Below are positions 32,882 through 45,794 of a stretch of DNA of 64,000 nt, piece by piece. The first letter of the stretch is position 1; the number at the start of each line of letters is the position of its first letter. The stretch lies in NCBI GenBank assembly GCA_014898425.1, contig RCSZ01000009.1, positions 620,001 through 684,000 on the forward strand, in the 5' to 3' direction. This DNA comes from Botryotinia globosa. Taxonomy: Eukaryota; Ascomycota; Leotiomycetes; Helotiales; Sclerotiniaceae. Under the pieces are notes generated by a model that saw only the letters and a list, made by a program, of their open reading frames with translations, made no database searches and was not told the DNA's origin. The translations under genes were made by a program, and so were the position numbers.

Positions 32882-35504
32882 ACTGGGGATGGGTATTGGA
32901 CTGGGAACGATAGATGCTGCCGCGCGGGCGAGGTGACAAACCTTGTATGCGTGTATACATGTATGTACATATGTATGAATGAACATAACCGCGGCACGTT
33001 ACCGTATGGTACTAGACAGAACTGTAAGATGTGATATAATAGGAATTTGAGAAGACTAGATTGCAGAGCCATGGGTCTGGCTTATTCCACCCTATCATCT
33101 TGGTTGTATTACACACTACTCACGAGATACATGCACAATACACTACCACCACCTACATCAATGCCTGCACATGCATATAGCATACACCTATCAAGGTCTA
33201 AAAATCTTGATTCTGCCCATATGACATTCGAATTTGAAAACGAAAATCTAGAAGAATTAAAAAAATAAGTAGAAAAGTTTAGGTAATCACAATGACTCGG
33301 AAAGTTCGGGTTTCGAAATTTTCAATATCCAAAAATGTCAAAGTAGTATTTGCGGAACGACCGAGAAGTGATGGATTGGATTGCCTGGCCCTGCTTGTGT
33401 ACTGCTGGGTTGCGTTTGCGCGGATAGCAGGCGCATGGAGCGGATGGGGAAGGAATGCATTTCTGGTATGGGTATGGGTATGGGTGTGGGTGCAGGTGCA
33501 GGTGTGGGTAAAGAATCGCAGCGTAAGCGGGAAGGCGGTTCAGAACAAATGGGCCTGGGTGCTTTATCTGGTAGATTGTGAATCTGTGTAGGGGGTCAAT
33601 GGATTCTTTGTAAAGTGTGTTATGTGAAATAGGAAAGTTTTGTCATGCTCTATATACGTCTGTCTAAATGTATAGAACAGATAAAGACCTTGAGAGGGTA
33701 CCCTCATCCATTCCTAACGTAGATGAAGCTTATTTCAGATAATTAAAAAAGCATTTGGTAGATTGTATTATGTTATTATACATGATGTGGTATAACCTGC
33801 TTCCCGGACTAATAGGCCCTTTGTATGAATCAACTCGTCCAGGATTGGCCTCGTTTACACCATTATTCCGCTCTCCAGTAAGACGCAGGCTCTCTGTATC
33901 CATCCCGGCACTCTCTTTATCGTTAAATACAGTGAGAGGAATCCTAAACATACCGTAACGGCGTAGGATTATTGGCTCCACTCCTCACGTATACATAACG
34001 TTCTAACTTCAACCAAGTTGTCGGGTCAGTTTATGCTTACATTTCATATAATCAGGCATCAAGTAGTAGTGAAGGAAGGAGTCTGGACGAATTGAGGTTA
34101 AGGATGACTCAGCTTGAGCGAGGCAGGATGGGACCAGATATGTCCGGCTCCGTAAGCGGAGTAGACTGTGATAGAAAAATGAATGCAAAGGCGTACCTCA
34201 GGCAAAGAAGGAAGAAAGGAAACGAGCATGATATTTGAGGTGCAATAGAATGCTCATATGCATGCAAGTCAGCCGTGAAAATGTGATAGATTTACGGAAG
34301 GCTTTCTGTTCGCAGTGGACTTTCGGAAATGGACGTTTCACCGAGTAAATACATACATAAAATGTACGTACAATGACCAGCAGAGCAAACTCGTGCGGTC
34401 TTGACTCTGCAAGACATTGCTGCGTCTATCCAATGATGCCATCGTTGATGGAAAAGATGACCGGGGTAGCATTGCATCGTTGGATATGCGGGGTAAAAGA
34501 TGCTGGCGGATGCTCATTCTGCCGTCTGACTACAGGACATGATCGATGAGCCCTTAGGATAAGCATTCAATTGGATCTGGGTGGCATCTTAAAAGCCTTA
34601 TGACTAGTGAAATCACGAGACTGATCGGTTTAGCAATGGAATATGTTGATCGACACTAGATGAGCTTCTGGATAAGAGAAGCGAAGTGACAACCAAGTGA
34701 GTAGCTGGAGAGTATTGCAGAGTGTGTACCGGGGTGAGTGGCTTCTCCCAATGATTTTGAAGGCTGAAAATAAGCACTAACATTAAATTTTCAAGCGAAA
34801 ATAGTGGATATGGGAAACAAATATTGCAGGGAAGCGAAAGAAGCTTAGAATGGCTTGAGATAAGCAGGGTTGGCTTTTTAACATGTAAGCACGTATGTAC
34901 CTTCACGGCGTTCTGTACGAGGTAGATAATTGCGGGATGCTACCGCTCTTTCACTCGGTTGCCTGGCAAGGAAGATGCCGCGCGGTCTAGCCTGATGACT
35001 GCCGTGAGAAGTAGCCTGATGAAGCTTTATATACAGGATAGTAAGTACAAGGAGGACTGCCCCGGTGAATGCCAACCCATCCATACTCAACTCCAACTTA
35101 GATGCATTGACCACCTTCCCAACGGGTCGATCATATGTAGTCAGCAGAAGGACTTCATGAACATACGATGCTGCAACTCTCATTAGCAGCAAATTATATG
35201 ACGTGTACGAAGCGGGCATTACCATTTCAAGCGAATCCATCAAACTCGCGTGTGAGATTCCCCGGCGGGTATATCAAGAATGAGTAGAGTTTGCGCGAGG
35301 GTGAATGTCTAACTAATAAGACGCTTCCTTGACTCACGAATGTAAGAACGAATGTTCTTGGCAAATACGGTCCGAATCTCCTGTTTTTGAGTGACTTTGC
35401 AAAATCACCACCATTACAAGAAACACTGATAAATCCACGATGACTCTGTTGGGATCTCTCCCACTTAAGTAGGAACACTGATCTTTTGAGATGATTATGC
35501 CAGC
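32882..35504. other. Intergenic region between convergent genes
   Basis: No gene is convincingly supported. A minus-strand frame starting at an ATG at 35240 and ending at 34878 encodes 120 residues with one hydrophobic segment (LAFTGAVLLVLTILYI), but it lacks a clear partner exon or leader. A G-rich GGTATG/GGTGTG run lies at 33465-33510 and is annotated separately. Confidence 0.45.
33465..33510 (+). repeat. G-rich GGTATG/GGTGTG repeat
   Basis: The plus strand reads repeated GGTATG, then GGTGTG and GGTGCA units with several GGG triplets separated by 3-5 bases. It lies in intergenic DNA about 600 bases after the YVH1 stop. The units resemble degenerate telomere-like or G-quadruplex-capable repeats, but no canonical TTAGGG is present. 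Confidence 0.6.
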
Positions 35505-36173
35505 TCAAGGTAAGCCTTTAGGGACTTGAGGAAATAAATTCGGATTTTGGAGACGTTCACGATTTCGTTTTACAACTTCCGCCTGCCTCTTTTTATCCAG
35601 TCTCTGTTGATAAAACGCCTTTTTTAGAGAAAAGACTCTGGGTTCTTCATCTGCTGTTGGACTAGGTACAGGTGATACAGGAGTGTCCGACTTCTCCTAA
35701 AGATACAAATGAGATATTAGTAGGCATAAGATTGAGGTTGACCGAGCGTTATGCATACCTTCCCATCAGTCTTCTTCTCGTCTTTTTTCTCTTCGTCCTT
35801 CTTATCTTCACTATTCTTCTCCTTCTCGTCTTTCTTCGAAGTTTCTTTCTCCTTCTTTCTCTTCTGCTTCTCTTCGAACTCCTGCTTCACACGTGCGATC
35901 TCGTCGTCCATCTCTTTCTTTTTCTTAGCAGCAATGGCAGCTTCATCTGTGATGGGTGTAGCAAATCCTTTGTCCTTTAAGTGGGATGGGCATACATAAA
36001 AGAAGTCCTAATAAGAATTGTTAAGCGATCACTTCAAGATAGAGGATTTCAATATGCACCTTGTTTTCTGGAGTTATCAGAACACTTGCACTAGGTTTAT
36101 AGCAAATCTCACAAGGCTTAGAAGCGGTGTCGGCCACCTTACGATGATTCCAAATGTTGGGAAACGAAGCCAT
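35505..36173 (-). CDS. VFA1: VPS4-associated protein 1 (Vfa1)
   Basis: Three exons, 36173-36060, 36007-35759 and 35696-35505, join in phase to 184 residues (introns 52 and 62 nt), close to the ~200 residues of yeast Vfa1. The N-terminus has a CEICYKP motif near residue 24 and VCPSHL near 43, a likely zinc-binding pair. A GFATPITD segment follows, then a long Lys/Glu-rich charged helix (about 66-120). The C-terminus has the conserved FYQQRL, KRNRERLQNP and FPQVPKG. Vfa1 binds the Vps4 ATPase, which recycles ESCRT-III at endosomes, mainly through its C-terminal region. The gene is head to head with ARG4 across 431 bp. Identification rests on remembered family motifs at both ends. Confidence 0.87.
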
Positions 36174-36604
36174 ATTTTAAATCAATATATCAATCAATGC
36201 CTTTGTGAATTTGTGCTTCTTCAATGCTCTTCCAAAAATCAACTCTTCGGGTATTGGAGCAGGACTCGGTAGATACGTGGTAGAATCAAAGCGGTGGAGG
36301 GTTGAGATTTGGATTTGATATGAAACAGCAATTGATGAGTTGTCGTTTACCGTAGTCTACCATTCAAGAAAGGATCTATCACAAGGCGGGCGCTAGCAAG
36401 GATTAACGTAGCACCGACCTCCGATGCAATCAGGAACAACCCCTCAATAAATTTTTAGCTATCACAATACTATTATCAATAGTTTCTTAGCATTCCCGTC
36501 CATATTTGATTTTCTGTCAAGCAATCAATACTCACAGCGACGATAAGGTCTTATATTAAATTTACTCATAACTTTGTGATCAATTCACTCAATTTTATAA
36601 AATC
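36174..36604. promoter_or_regulatory. Divergent VFA1/ARG4 promoter region
   Basis: 431 bases separate the two divergent start codons, so both promoters must lie here or overlap the genes. The ARG4 side is A/T-rich with pyrimidine-rich tracts near the start. No perfect TGACTCA site is seen here, but one lies inside ARG4 intron 1 (36685-36691). Confidence 0.6.
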
Positions 36605-38331
<1,727 letters not shown>

Positions 38332-39422
38332 AGGTAAAAGGTCGAAATGTTGAGATGTTATGAATCGAGTTGTTCAGAATATTTTGCGCCATACAATCAT
38401 CTAGTGCATTGTTAGTGTCAGTGCTAAATTTGTGGGTTGCAATTCTTTTGTAATAGAAACTCCATACAGACAAAAGTTCACGAGAATAATTGATATCATT
38501 AATGCATAGAATTCACGAAATTTAATGTTCCACCACAAATCATGGGGGCCATGTATTGTCTCTATTATGAAAGCTTTCAGGACGAATGAAGATTGCTGTT
38601 TTCTTCTTTTATGTCCCTCGGGGGAAAAAGAAGGCCAGAAACTGCTTTTGGGCTTCTCTACAATGATCTGAGGTTTCTGAACTGGAAACCCATACTTGGT
38701 GTGGTAGAATATTCTTTGACAAACAGTAATTTTTTGTGTAGAAGAGGACTAAACTGCTTTAGAATTTCTACATCAAGACTTTACCAGTAAATAACTCCTC
38801 TTAAGATTTGTCTTTAGTTGCTTTGCATCAAAGCCAATAGAAACAATTTATCAAGAATTGGTTTGTCCATTACCAAGAGAACTTTATAGCTTTAAAACTT
38901 TTCATGTAACATCTTTCTATTCACTTTGTAATCTGATTTGAAAAATCCGAGAAGATGGACTTAGCAAAATCTGACTTCGAGTATTGAATATGCAACAGTG
39001 AATTCAATACAGCGACTTCAATCAAAGGGTTAGTTAGTGAACAACCCAAAGAAACACCGTCTATTAATGTTTGAGAGTGTTAATCTTTCGCAATTCATCA
39101 GGGGTTTTCTCTACAATTTAGCAAATTCTCTCTCACTCTTCGAGCTTTTTCGACAACATAATTCATGGCTCTTTCAACCGTTCTATACTGTGTTTCAGTT
39201 ACCTGAGTTTTTATTGTCTTTCTTCTCTGGCCCATCTGCAGATAGCTCATCTTTTTACGCAGCACTCTCAATTGTCACTTATTGCATAACTCTTGCTCAC
39301 TAATTTAAAAGCCTTCCCTTCAAAGATAATACTTTACCTCCACTGAAGACTCAAGTCCAACTTATAATCAACTATCGGTCTCGCTGTTTGCTGCTGGCTA
39401 ATTGCCATTTGCCAGCTTCACC
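38332..39422. other. Intergenic, no gene seen
   Basis: A/T-rich sequence between ARG4 and the coiled-coil gene. The frames at 38593-38790 and 39037-39303 have no supporting feature. The last 100 bases form the leader of the next gene. Confidence 0.5.
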
Positions 39423-41582
39423 ATGGATTATTATGAGAAAGCAAACGTTACTCCAGCAGATGAAAGGAAATTGAGAAGCAAAATCTTGAGAAAGTTGCAT
39501 GGATCTTTCGAAATGCAATCCCATGCGACCTTGTCCATCGTGGAGGCGTATTGGGCGGATCACTACTGTCGATTGTACCCTCCAGAGTCAAAAAATATGC
39601 CTAAGGATACTGAAGTCGTCCAAACTACTATAGCAGAGAAGGCTTCTAAAGCTGCGAATTCTGGTAAGACTCTTTTCTTAACTCCACGCGAAGTCGAAGC
39701 CTGGCATTACACATTATCTCGTGATGCGAGGTACCTAAAAGAAGACTCAAAACTACCCCTGGACGACATCCTCTCGTGGTTCGTCATTTTTCAGAGAACA
39801 TATATGGACGGCACCCATTGCTTGGATTATCAGCGGGACCCATTTAAAGATTACAGCGAGAATGTAGGCATAAATTTGTCAGCAGAACTTTCGATCGCTT
39901 CAAAACCCTGCTTTGTTGGTCCAGGAGGAAGAGAAGAGCTTGCGAAAGAGTGGTATCTATTTGCAGTTTCAATTATTGAAAAACTCAATGATGCAAAGCT
40001 TTGGCAAGTTGATGTCACTTTGAGCAGCAGGGAAGCACATGTTCTTGACATTCAAGGGGTATCAATACCGTATTCCAAGGAGGCCGAGGCGAAATTACCG
40101 AGAAACGCAACCAGAAAACAATGCATGGAGATGGCTACATTTGAGCCTGAAAATATTCTCCCTCAATACTTGTACCAGCGCCTAACCTTAGCCGTGAAGA
40201 GTAAAGCCGATATTACATTTACGAGCGACGAGGTTGCATCACTCCTCATGATTTCGAAAAACACTCCGATCCCCAAATCAGACCCGTCGATCGAATTTCC
40301 TGCAAAAGCTGTAGAGCATCATGAAGGCAATAACGAAATAGTTCCACCAGAATGGGTAAAAAAGGCCATTGAAGCACAAATAAAGTCAGGACAGGAAGAG
40401 CCCAAGAGATTTGAGAACGGGTATCCTCTAACGACAAAGACCCCGGAACAGAGGAAACAATGGTGTGAGGAGGAGAAAGACAGATTGATATCACTAGGTC
40501 ATATTTTACTGGGTCATATTGACTTTGGCCTCGTTAGAAAGATTCCTAAGGAGAAGGTGTTAAAAAGCAAAGTTACCATCAAGGACATCAGAGCTGCCAT
40601 TGAAACAAACGCCGAAGAGTCTTCTGAAGGAGATGAAAGGTCAGAAGAAAAAGCTGAAGATAGAGCCAAGGACGACTTGATATCCTCATTGGGCAAGAGA
40701 CTCGCCGCTAAAGAACGACAAATAGCTGAAAAGGAGACCGAGATGAAGCATCTATATGTTGCTCATGACAATCGACAGCAAGCACTCAAGACTGAGAACA
40801 GCAAGCTAGAATCTGCATTGGGAACGATGAAAGAGAAACTTGACAAAGCACTGAAAGAACCAGACAAGATCCGAAGTGAATGGTCTGCCAAGATACAGCG
40901 TCTACACGAAAAAATATCCAAGCTACAGCAGGAATTAAAGACAGAACAAGATGCGCACAACATTACCAAACTCGATAGTGCAGAAACAACCAAGAAACTT
41001 TCTCGACACAAGACAGCACATGAGCGCTTTGTTGAGAAGGCGACTGATTTCAAGAAAGAACGAGATGAAGCACGACAAGAACGAGATGTACTACGTGCTT
41101 CTCGTGTCAGCCAGGCTCAAATCGACGATACAAAGGCTAGTGAAATTGCTCGTGCGGTTGAGGAATCTGCGAAGCTCCTGAAGGCTACGATTGCCACTCT
41201 GGAAACAACAATTTCGAAGCTCAAAGACGAGGCAAGGATGAAGAAGAGTCAAGAAAGCGTAGCCGTGCTTCAAGAGACCAAAGAGTTTGATGTTCTCAAA
41301 GCAAAACATAGGAGATTGAACGAGGCTATAATCAAGGAACGCAATGGTCGAGCACAGGACGCAGTATCTCGGAAAAATACTGAAAGTGACCTTCAACGAC
41401 AGTTGCAGGAACAGCAACTTGTGTCTGCTAATCTGCGGTCTCAGGTCATGAAACAGTCGAATGGTGATAAGGCTCTACTGGATCAACTTGCTCTACTACA
41501 AGCGAGGAATACGCTGTTGGAGGAGGAGAATTTGCAGTTTAGGACTGTGCAGAGTATGATGCAGGGAATTGGTAGATCTTAG
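39423..41582 (+). CDS. Large coiled-coil protein, unrecognised
   Basis: A single intronless exon encodes 719 residues. The ATG at 39423 is in strong context (caccATGG); the frame opens slightly earlier only at TTG. Residues 1-350 are probably globular and contain no domain I can name, with conserved-looking W, Y and C residues (for example AYWADHYCRLYP near 48). From about residue 405 to 710 the protein is a nearly continuous coiled coil rich in K, E, Q, R and L, suggesting oligomerisation or a scaffold role. An acidic EESSEGDERSEE stretch precedes it. There is no signal peptide, membrane helix or zinc motif. It could be a lineage-specific fungal protein. Confidence 0.82.
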   Translation: MDYYEKANVTPADERKLRSKILRKLHGSFEMQSHATLSIVEAYWADHYCRLYPPESKNMPKDTEVVQTTIAEKASKAANSGKTLFLTPREVEAWHYTLSRDARYLKEDSKLPLDDILSWFVIFQRTYMDGTHCLDYQRDPFKDYSENVGINLSAELSIASKPCFVGPGGREELAKEWYLFAVSIIEKLNDAKLWQVDVTLSSREAHVLDIQGVSIPYSKEAEAKLPRNATRKQCMEMATFEPENILPQYLYQRLTLAVKSKADITFTSDEVASLLMISKNTPIPKSDPSIEFPAKAVEHHEGNNEIVPPEWVKKAIEAQIKSGQEEPKRFENGYPLTTKTPEQRKQWCEEEKDRLISLGHILLGHIDFGLVRKIPKEKVLKSKVTIKDIRAAIETNAEESSEGDERSEEKAEDRAKDDLISSLGKRLAAKERQIAEKETEMKHLYVAHDNRQQALKTENSKLESALGTMKEKLDKALKEPDKIRSEWSAKIQRLHEKISKLQQELKTEQDAHNITKLDSAETTKKLSRHKTAHERFVEKATDFKKERDEARQERDVLRASRVSQAQIDDTKASEIARAVEESAKLLKATIATLETTISKLKDEARMKKSQESVAVLQETKEFDVLKAKHRRLNEAIIKERNGRAQDAVSRKNTESDLQRQLQEQQLVSANLRSQVMKQSNGDKALLDQLALLQARNTLLEEENLQFRTVQSMMQGIGRS

Positions 41583-42304
41583 ACTCTGCGTTTTGTACAA
41601 TTGCGGTCTTGCTTTATTGGCTTCACAGGGCTTGGACGATGGGCGTGTAAGTCTTACTCATAGTTGGTAGCTATCTCGTACTATTCTCGTTTCTGAAGAG
41701 TGTTCGGGATCTGTGGCTTAGGATTTGTAATCAGAGGGCGCGTTAGATACCCATAACTTTTGACAGGAGAATTACACACATGTTGTTAATGATATAAGTT
41801 TTAAAAATGTATGCGCATTGCTTTGAATATATTAATCATGCTGGATCTTTACGAATACAATGGTGACGAATGATATGATATACAACGGCATATTTCTGGA
41901 AAAGTAATATTGCATGCAGTATCATGATTTGCCGCCAATCAATTATCAAATCTATCACAGCCTTTTCAAACAATTGTCCAGTTGGTGCTGGCGAGTGCCA
42001 TTTTTAGTTTGTGGGTTTGGTATCGAAGTACTTCTAGGATAGGATTGCGTCATGTAAGACTTATATCTCGCTTGCAATGTGCTTTGATCTAGCTTCTTGC
42101 CTGACCACTACCACTATTAGTCTTTTCCCACACTTCTCTACAAAATCCAACGAGGCGATAGATACAAAGGCGTGATTTTAATAGCGCTTCAAACATATTT
42201 ACTAGCTGCAAGGATATCATCTACAAATGCACTCGCTAACTTTAATGTTCGCTCTTTCTTCGTGATTCCACGAACCCCATTCATATTAACTAATCGACTC
42301 TGAT
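41583..42304. other. Intergenic between convergent genes
   Basis: It holds the 3' flanks of the coiled-coil gene and ERG19. No coding sequence is seen. Confidence 0.6.
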
Positions 42305-43542
42305 TCAAGCGCTCAAGTGCTTCTCAGTCTTCTCTGGTCCTCCACCTACCCCGGTCAAAATTACTCTGCTAACACCATCCTTGAGAACCTTCTGGGCTCT
42401 CTCATCAATATGTTCTGCACTCTTGCTCTCGACATCCTTTCCATTCCATCCATCCACACCCCCAAGGACACTCTTCAACGCACCAGCTACCAATCCAAGG
42501 TTCTCCTCCTCGAAATAAATAACAGCGTTTGGACCAGCATCGAAAGTATATGCCGCAACCGTCTTTCCAGCGGCATTGTTAATATCCTCTACAGCTCTAA
42601 TTGCTGCTCTACTAACGTCATTCAAATAGAAAATGGGTGGGAAAGTGTCCAAACAAGTTGCATGGAAACTATTGCTATCCATCATAGTAACCTTTGCAAA
42701 TCCCTCGAAATCTTTCTCCTTAATTGCCCGCTCCATTTCCTTCATATGTTCTGGAACCACATTCTCTGCTCTCTGTTTGAAAAGTTTCGATGTCGCGACT
42801 GTGATTTGCATACCAGAGGTACTGGAAACTCCCTTCTTCTCGGCTGAAACGACGAGAATAAGAGCCCGCATGTTTGGCCAGTGAGAAGCAGGTGCTACTT
42901 CCACAGCTACGGAATCAGATCCATCTTCCTTTTGGCCCATCTCCCAAGCCACGTAACCTCCAAACAAAGAACGACAAGCAGAGCCACTTCCCTGTCTCGC
43001 GATCCTCGAGAGTTCGGTAGGACTAGATTGCAATTCATACAAGTTGGCGATAGCTCTAACGAGAGCGGCGAAACCAGCAGCGGATGAAGCGAGACCTGCA
43101 GCTGTGGGGAAGTTGTTCTCCGAGATGATCCTCAAGGAGTAGGAGGAGAGTTTTGGGAGCGAGGAATCGGAATCTTCGAGCGCGGAACGTAAAGAGCGAA
43201 GCTCGCGGAAACAGGCTTGAGTGCGGGCGTTGGAGATGTCTTGGTCAGAGCCATTGAGGAGGAGAGAATCTTTAGTGAAGGTGGGGGAGCAGGAAGCGGT
43301 GGTATGCGTGCGGAGATCATTTTGAGAGAGGGTTACAGAGATGGAGGAGTTGGTTGGGAGGTTTAGTTTTGCATCGCGTTTTCCCCAGTATCTGGTTGGT
43401 GAGAGAATATATTAGTTGATATTTCTTAGCGTGGACAATGCAAGAAGTACAATGGAAGGAAGAGGGGTAGCTTTACTTACTTGACTACTGCGATATTAAC
43501 TGGAGCCGTTGTACTGGCTTGATAAATCTTTGTGTCTGACAT
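42305..43542 (-). CDS. ERG19: Diphosphomevalonate decarboxylase
   Basis: Exon 1 is 43542-43481 and exon 2 is 43391-42305, separated by an 89 nt intron (GTAAGT...CCAG); together they encode 382 residues, a typical length. The enzyme is a GHMP-superfamily kinase-like decarboxylase that converts mevalonate diphosphate to isopentenyl diphosphate using ATP, feeding sterol and other isoprenoid synthesis. Motifs are APVNIAVVKYWGKRD at the N-terminus, split by the intron; the ENNFPTAAGLASSAAGFAAL glycine-rich ATP loop near residue 118; GSGSACRSLFGGYVAW near 155; and AYTFDAGPNAVIY near 300. No transit peptide is visible. The gene is head to head with the CYT2-like gene across 355 bp. Confidence 0.96.
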
Positions 43543-43897
43543 TCTGAAGGTATTTTGAATCAAATATAAAGATTTAGAATTTGCTTTTGAATTATTTCGA
43601 AAAAATACACAAGAAGTAATTTATTTTCAATATTTCAATAGTTCCCTTCTTAGGAAATTAAAAGAAGTCCCCTATTGACAACAAACCCCAGTCCCTTCAC
43701 CTGATAGCAAAATGTCAAAGGCGGTCAACAACTACCAATCGGGGAAAGTATAATCCGCTAGTAAGGTACACGGATTAACCAATCAGCAGAGCAAATTCAA
43801 GCTGGGGTTAAGATCAGTGGATAAGGCAAAATAATTAACAATCACCCCTCACTCACCTAAGAAAAGTATATCTTCATAATCTACACAACCACCAAAG
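43543..43897. promoter_or_regulatory. Divergent ERG19/CYT2 promoter with two CCAAT boxes
   Basis: The 355 bp between the two start codons contain ACCAATCGGG near 43735 and ACCAATCAGC near 43779, both in plus orientation. The second closely matches the CCAAT consensus bound by the HAP (CBC/NF-Y) complex, which drives many respiratory and heme-related fungal genes. That would fit the heme lyase; a role for ERG19 is inference. Confidence 0.55.
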
Positions 43898-44801
43898 ATG
43901 TCTAAAGACGAATCAACTCAAGGCATAGAAGCCTGTCCAGTCGATCATGCAACACGTTCAGCATGGCTAAAAAACAATTCCACCAAACCACCTTTCCCAG
44001 GTGCAACCCCTCCATCAAAACCAGGCCCAAGTTGTGATTCTTCAACGGTTGATCAAACCACTCCTCCTACACATACACCTTCAAGTTTTTTCTCGCGATT
44101 GTTCTTCTGGGACAATTCTTCACCTACACCCTCTCAACCACTATCAACTCCCAAATCCGCAACTTCTCCACCCCGCCTGGGACTCGACCGTGAAATCTCC
44201 ACGATTCCTCGCGCATCGCCTACTCCAAATGATACCCCCTCGTCCTCATCTCCTTCCACCTCTCATCCCGCGAACTCCGAATCTGAATCTGGTGTTTCTG
44301 CATCCGGAAATTGGATCTACCCTAGTGAAAAAATGTTTTTCGAAGCCATGAAACGCAAAGGTCATCAATCGGACGCTGCAGATATGAAAACTATTGTGCC
44401 GATTCACAATGCTGTGAATGAGAGGGCATGGAAAGAAATTCGAGAGTGGGAGGCGGGATGGGGAAGCGAGAAGTATGTCCTTCTTTGAGAAGTTTTGTGA
44501 TAAGGTATGGACTAATAAATTCAATAGATGTGGTGGACCTCGTCTCCATTCTTTCCTCGGACTTTCGCAAACCCTTTCGCCTAAAGCTCGATTCAATACA
44601 CTTCTTGGATATACCGCTCCCTTTGACCGCCACGATTGGGTCGTTGATCGATGCGGCAAGAGAGTTGATTACATCATAGACTTTTACGCAGGCAAAGCTT
44701 CACCTGATGGAAGTGGAAAACTGAATTTCTTCTTGGACGTTCGACCAAAGTTGAATACCTTCGAAGGATGGAAGATGAGAGCTTGGAAGGTCTTTAACTA
44801 G
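43898..44801 (+). CDS. CYT2: Cytochrome c/c1 heme lyase, CYT2 type
   Basis: Exons 43898-44472 and 44528-44801 encode 282 residues. Holocytochrome c synthases attach heme to apocytochrome in the mitochondrial intermembrane space. The N-terminus has the heme-binding CPV motif (ACPVDHATRSAW). A Ser/Pro/Thr-rich linker follows, and the conserved catalytic half begins at GNWIYPSEKMFFEAMKRKG near residue 145, then VPIHNAVNERAWKEI, SPKARF, DRHDWVVDRCGKRVDYIIDFY and LDVRP. The N-terminal CPVD plus the NWIYPSE and DRCGK wording resemble yeast Cyt2 (cytochrome c1) more than Cyc3 (cytochrome c), so I favour a c1 lyase. The family is certain, the c1 specificity less so. The gene converges with the RUS-family gene. 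Confidence 0.87.
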
Positions 44802-45794
44802 AGCTCTACGTTTGGAAGACGAGGAAATGGGGAGGTTGACAGTGTAATCAAAACTCGGCATCATGGGCCACGGTTACAGCTTGTAGTAAACAGAGATGGA
44901 CGGACATGTCAACTTTAATGAGATCTACCTTACGTCTGGGGAAGGTCCGATTCAAGTTCGAGATAATTTCAGATGGGGCACAGGCCAGCACGTATATTCT
45001 GCCATGGCTTCAGGACGCAGGAGATAGGCGCCCAACATTATCGGATGAGTGTATATCATTTGAAGCTTTTCGAATGCCTATTTCTTCCACTTGAGCCATC
45101 CCAGGGATTTTGGTATCGAAAGCTGAGATGGAGAGGAGAGGATGTGCGATTAACGAATTGAGATGGATAAAACGGAAAGCTAGGGATTGGATTGTATATT
45201 TTAGGTGTTACGGTGTTTGTATACCGATGTACTCTTTGAGTTTGACATCAAAGGACATAGTCTCTGCTCCGGTTGAGCTGTACAATATATCTATCTGTAT
45301 GTACAGTCTAATAAATCTATACCAAATCTATCAGGAACATAAAACCTTGTCATTCAGAATGGGAGTCCACAGTATTAGCATCCAATACACGGGTATGATC
45401 GTTTTCTAATACCCATCTGATATCCATTCGCATTTGACAACACCCCCTTTTCTCTCCTATCTTATCTCCATGCTTATAGGGAGAATCTACTCGATCTAAT
45501 CCTTCTTTTTGGCGTGACTTGACATTGAATGAACGAATGAAATGAAAAGAGCAGAATGAGAATGAGAATTGTATCTCCGAGAGAGACGCTGTAAATGCTT
45601 TTAACATGCAAACTTAAGTTTTGATGGAATAGCTGGAGTTAAATGAAGTGAAATTTCCAAGCTTCGAAGTCTACCTCTATCCAGCATAAAAGACACTTTT
45701 AATCAAAATTCATATTCCAAACACCAAAATAAGACTCAAGATTCTAATCGTTCAAGCCGTTGGTTCACCATTTACCATTTACCATTCCCACATC
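44802..45794. other. Intergenic between convergent genes
   Basis: It holds the 3' flanks of the heme lyase and RUS-family genes. No supported gene is seen; the short frames at 44906-45409 lack coding features. Confidence 0.55.

Noticed and set aside
34878..35240. 120-codon minus-strand frame with one hydrophobic stretch
   Set aside because: It might be a small membrane protein, but it lacks a leader or family match, and the upstream frame closes at once.
43132..43320. Minus-strand frame with proline-rich sequence at the ERG19 5' region
   Set aside because: It is a shadow: the true ERG19 frame runs continuously through the same bases and carries the NLPTNSSISVTLSQNDLR segment.
44906..45409. 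Open frames downstream of the heme lyase gene
   Set aside because: Possible read-through of a 3' UTR. No conserved motif continues from the heme lyase, whose stop agrees with the family end.
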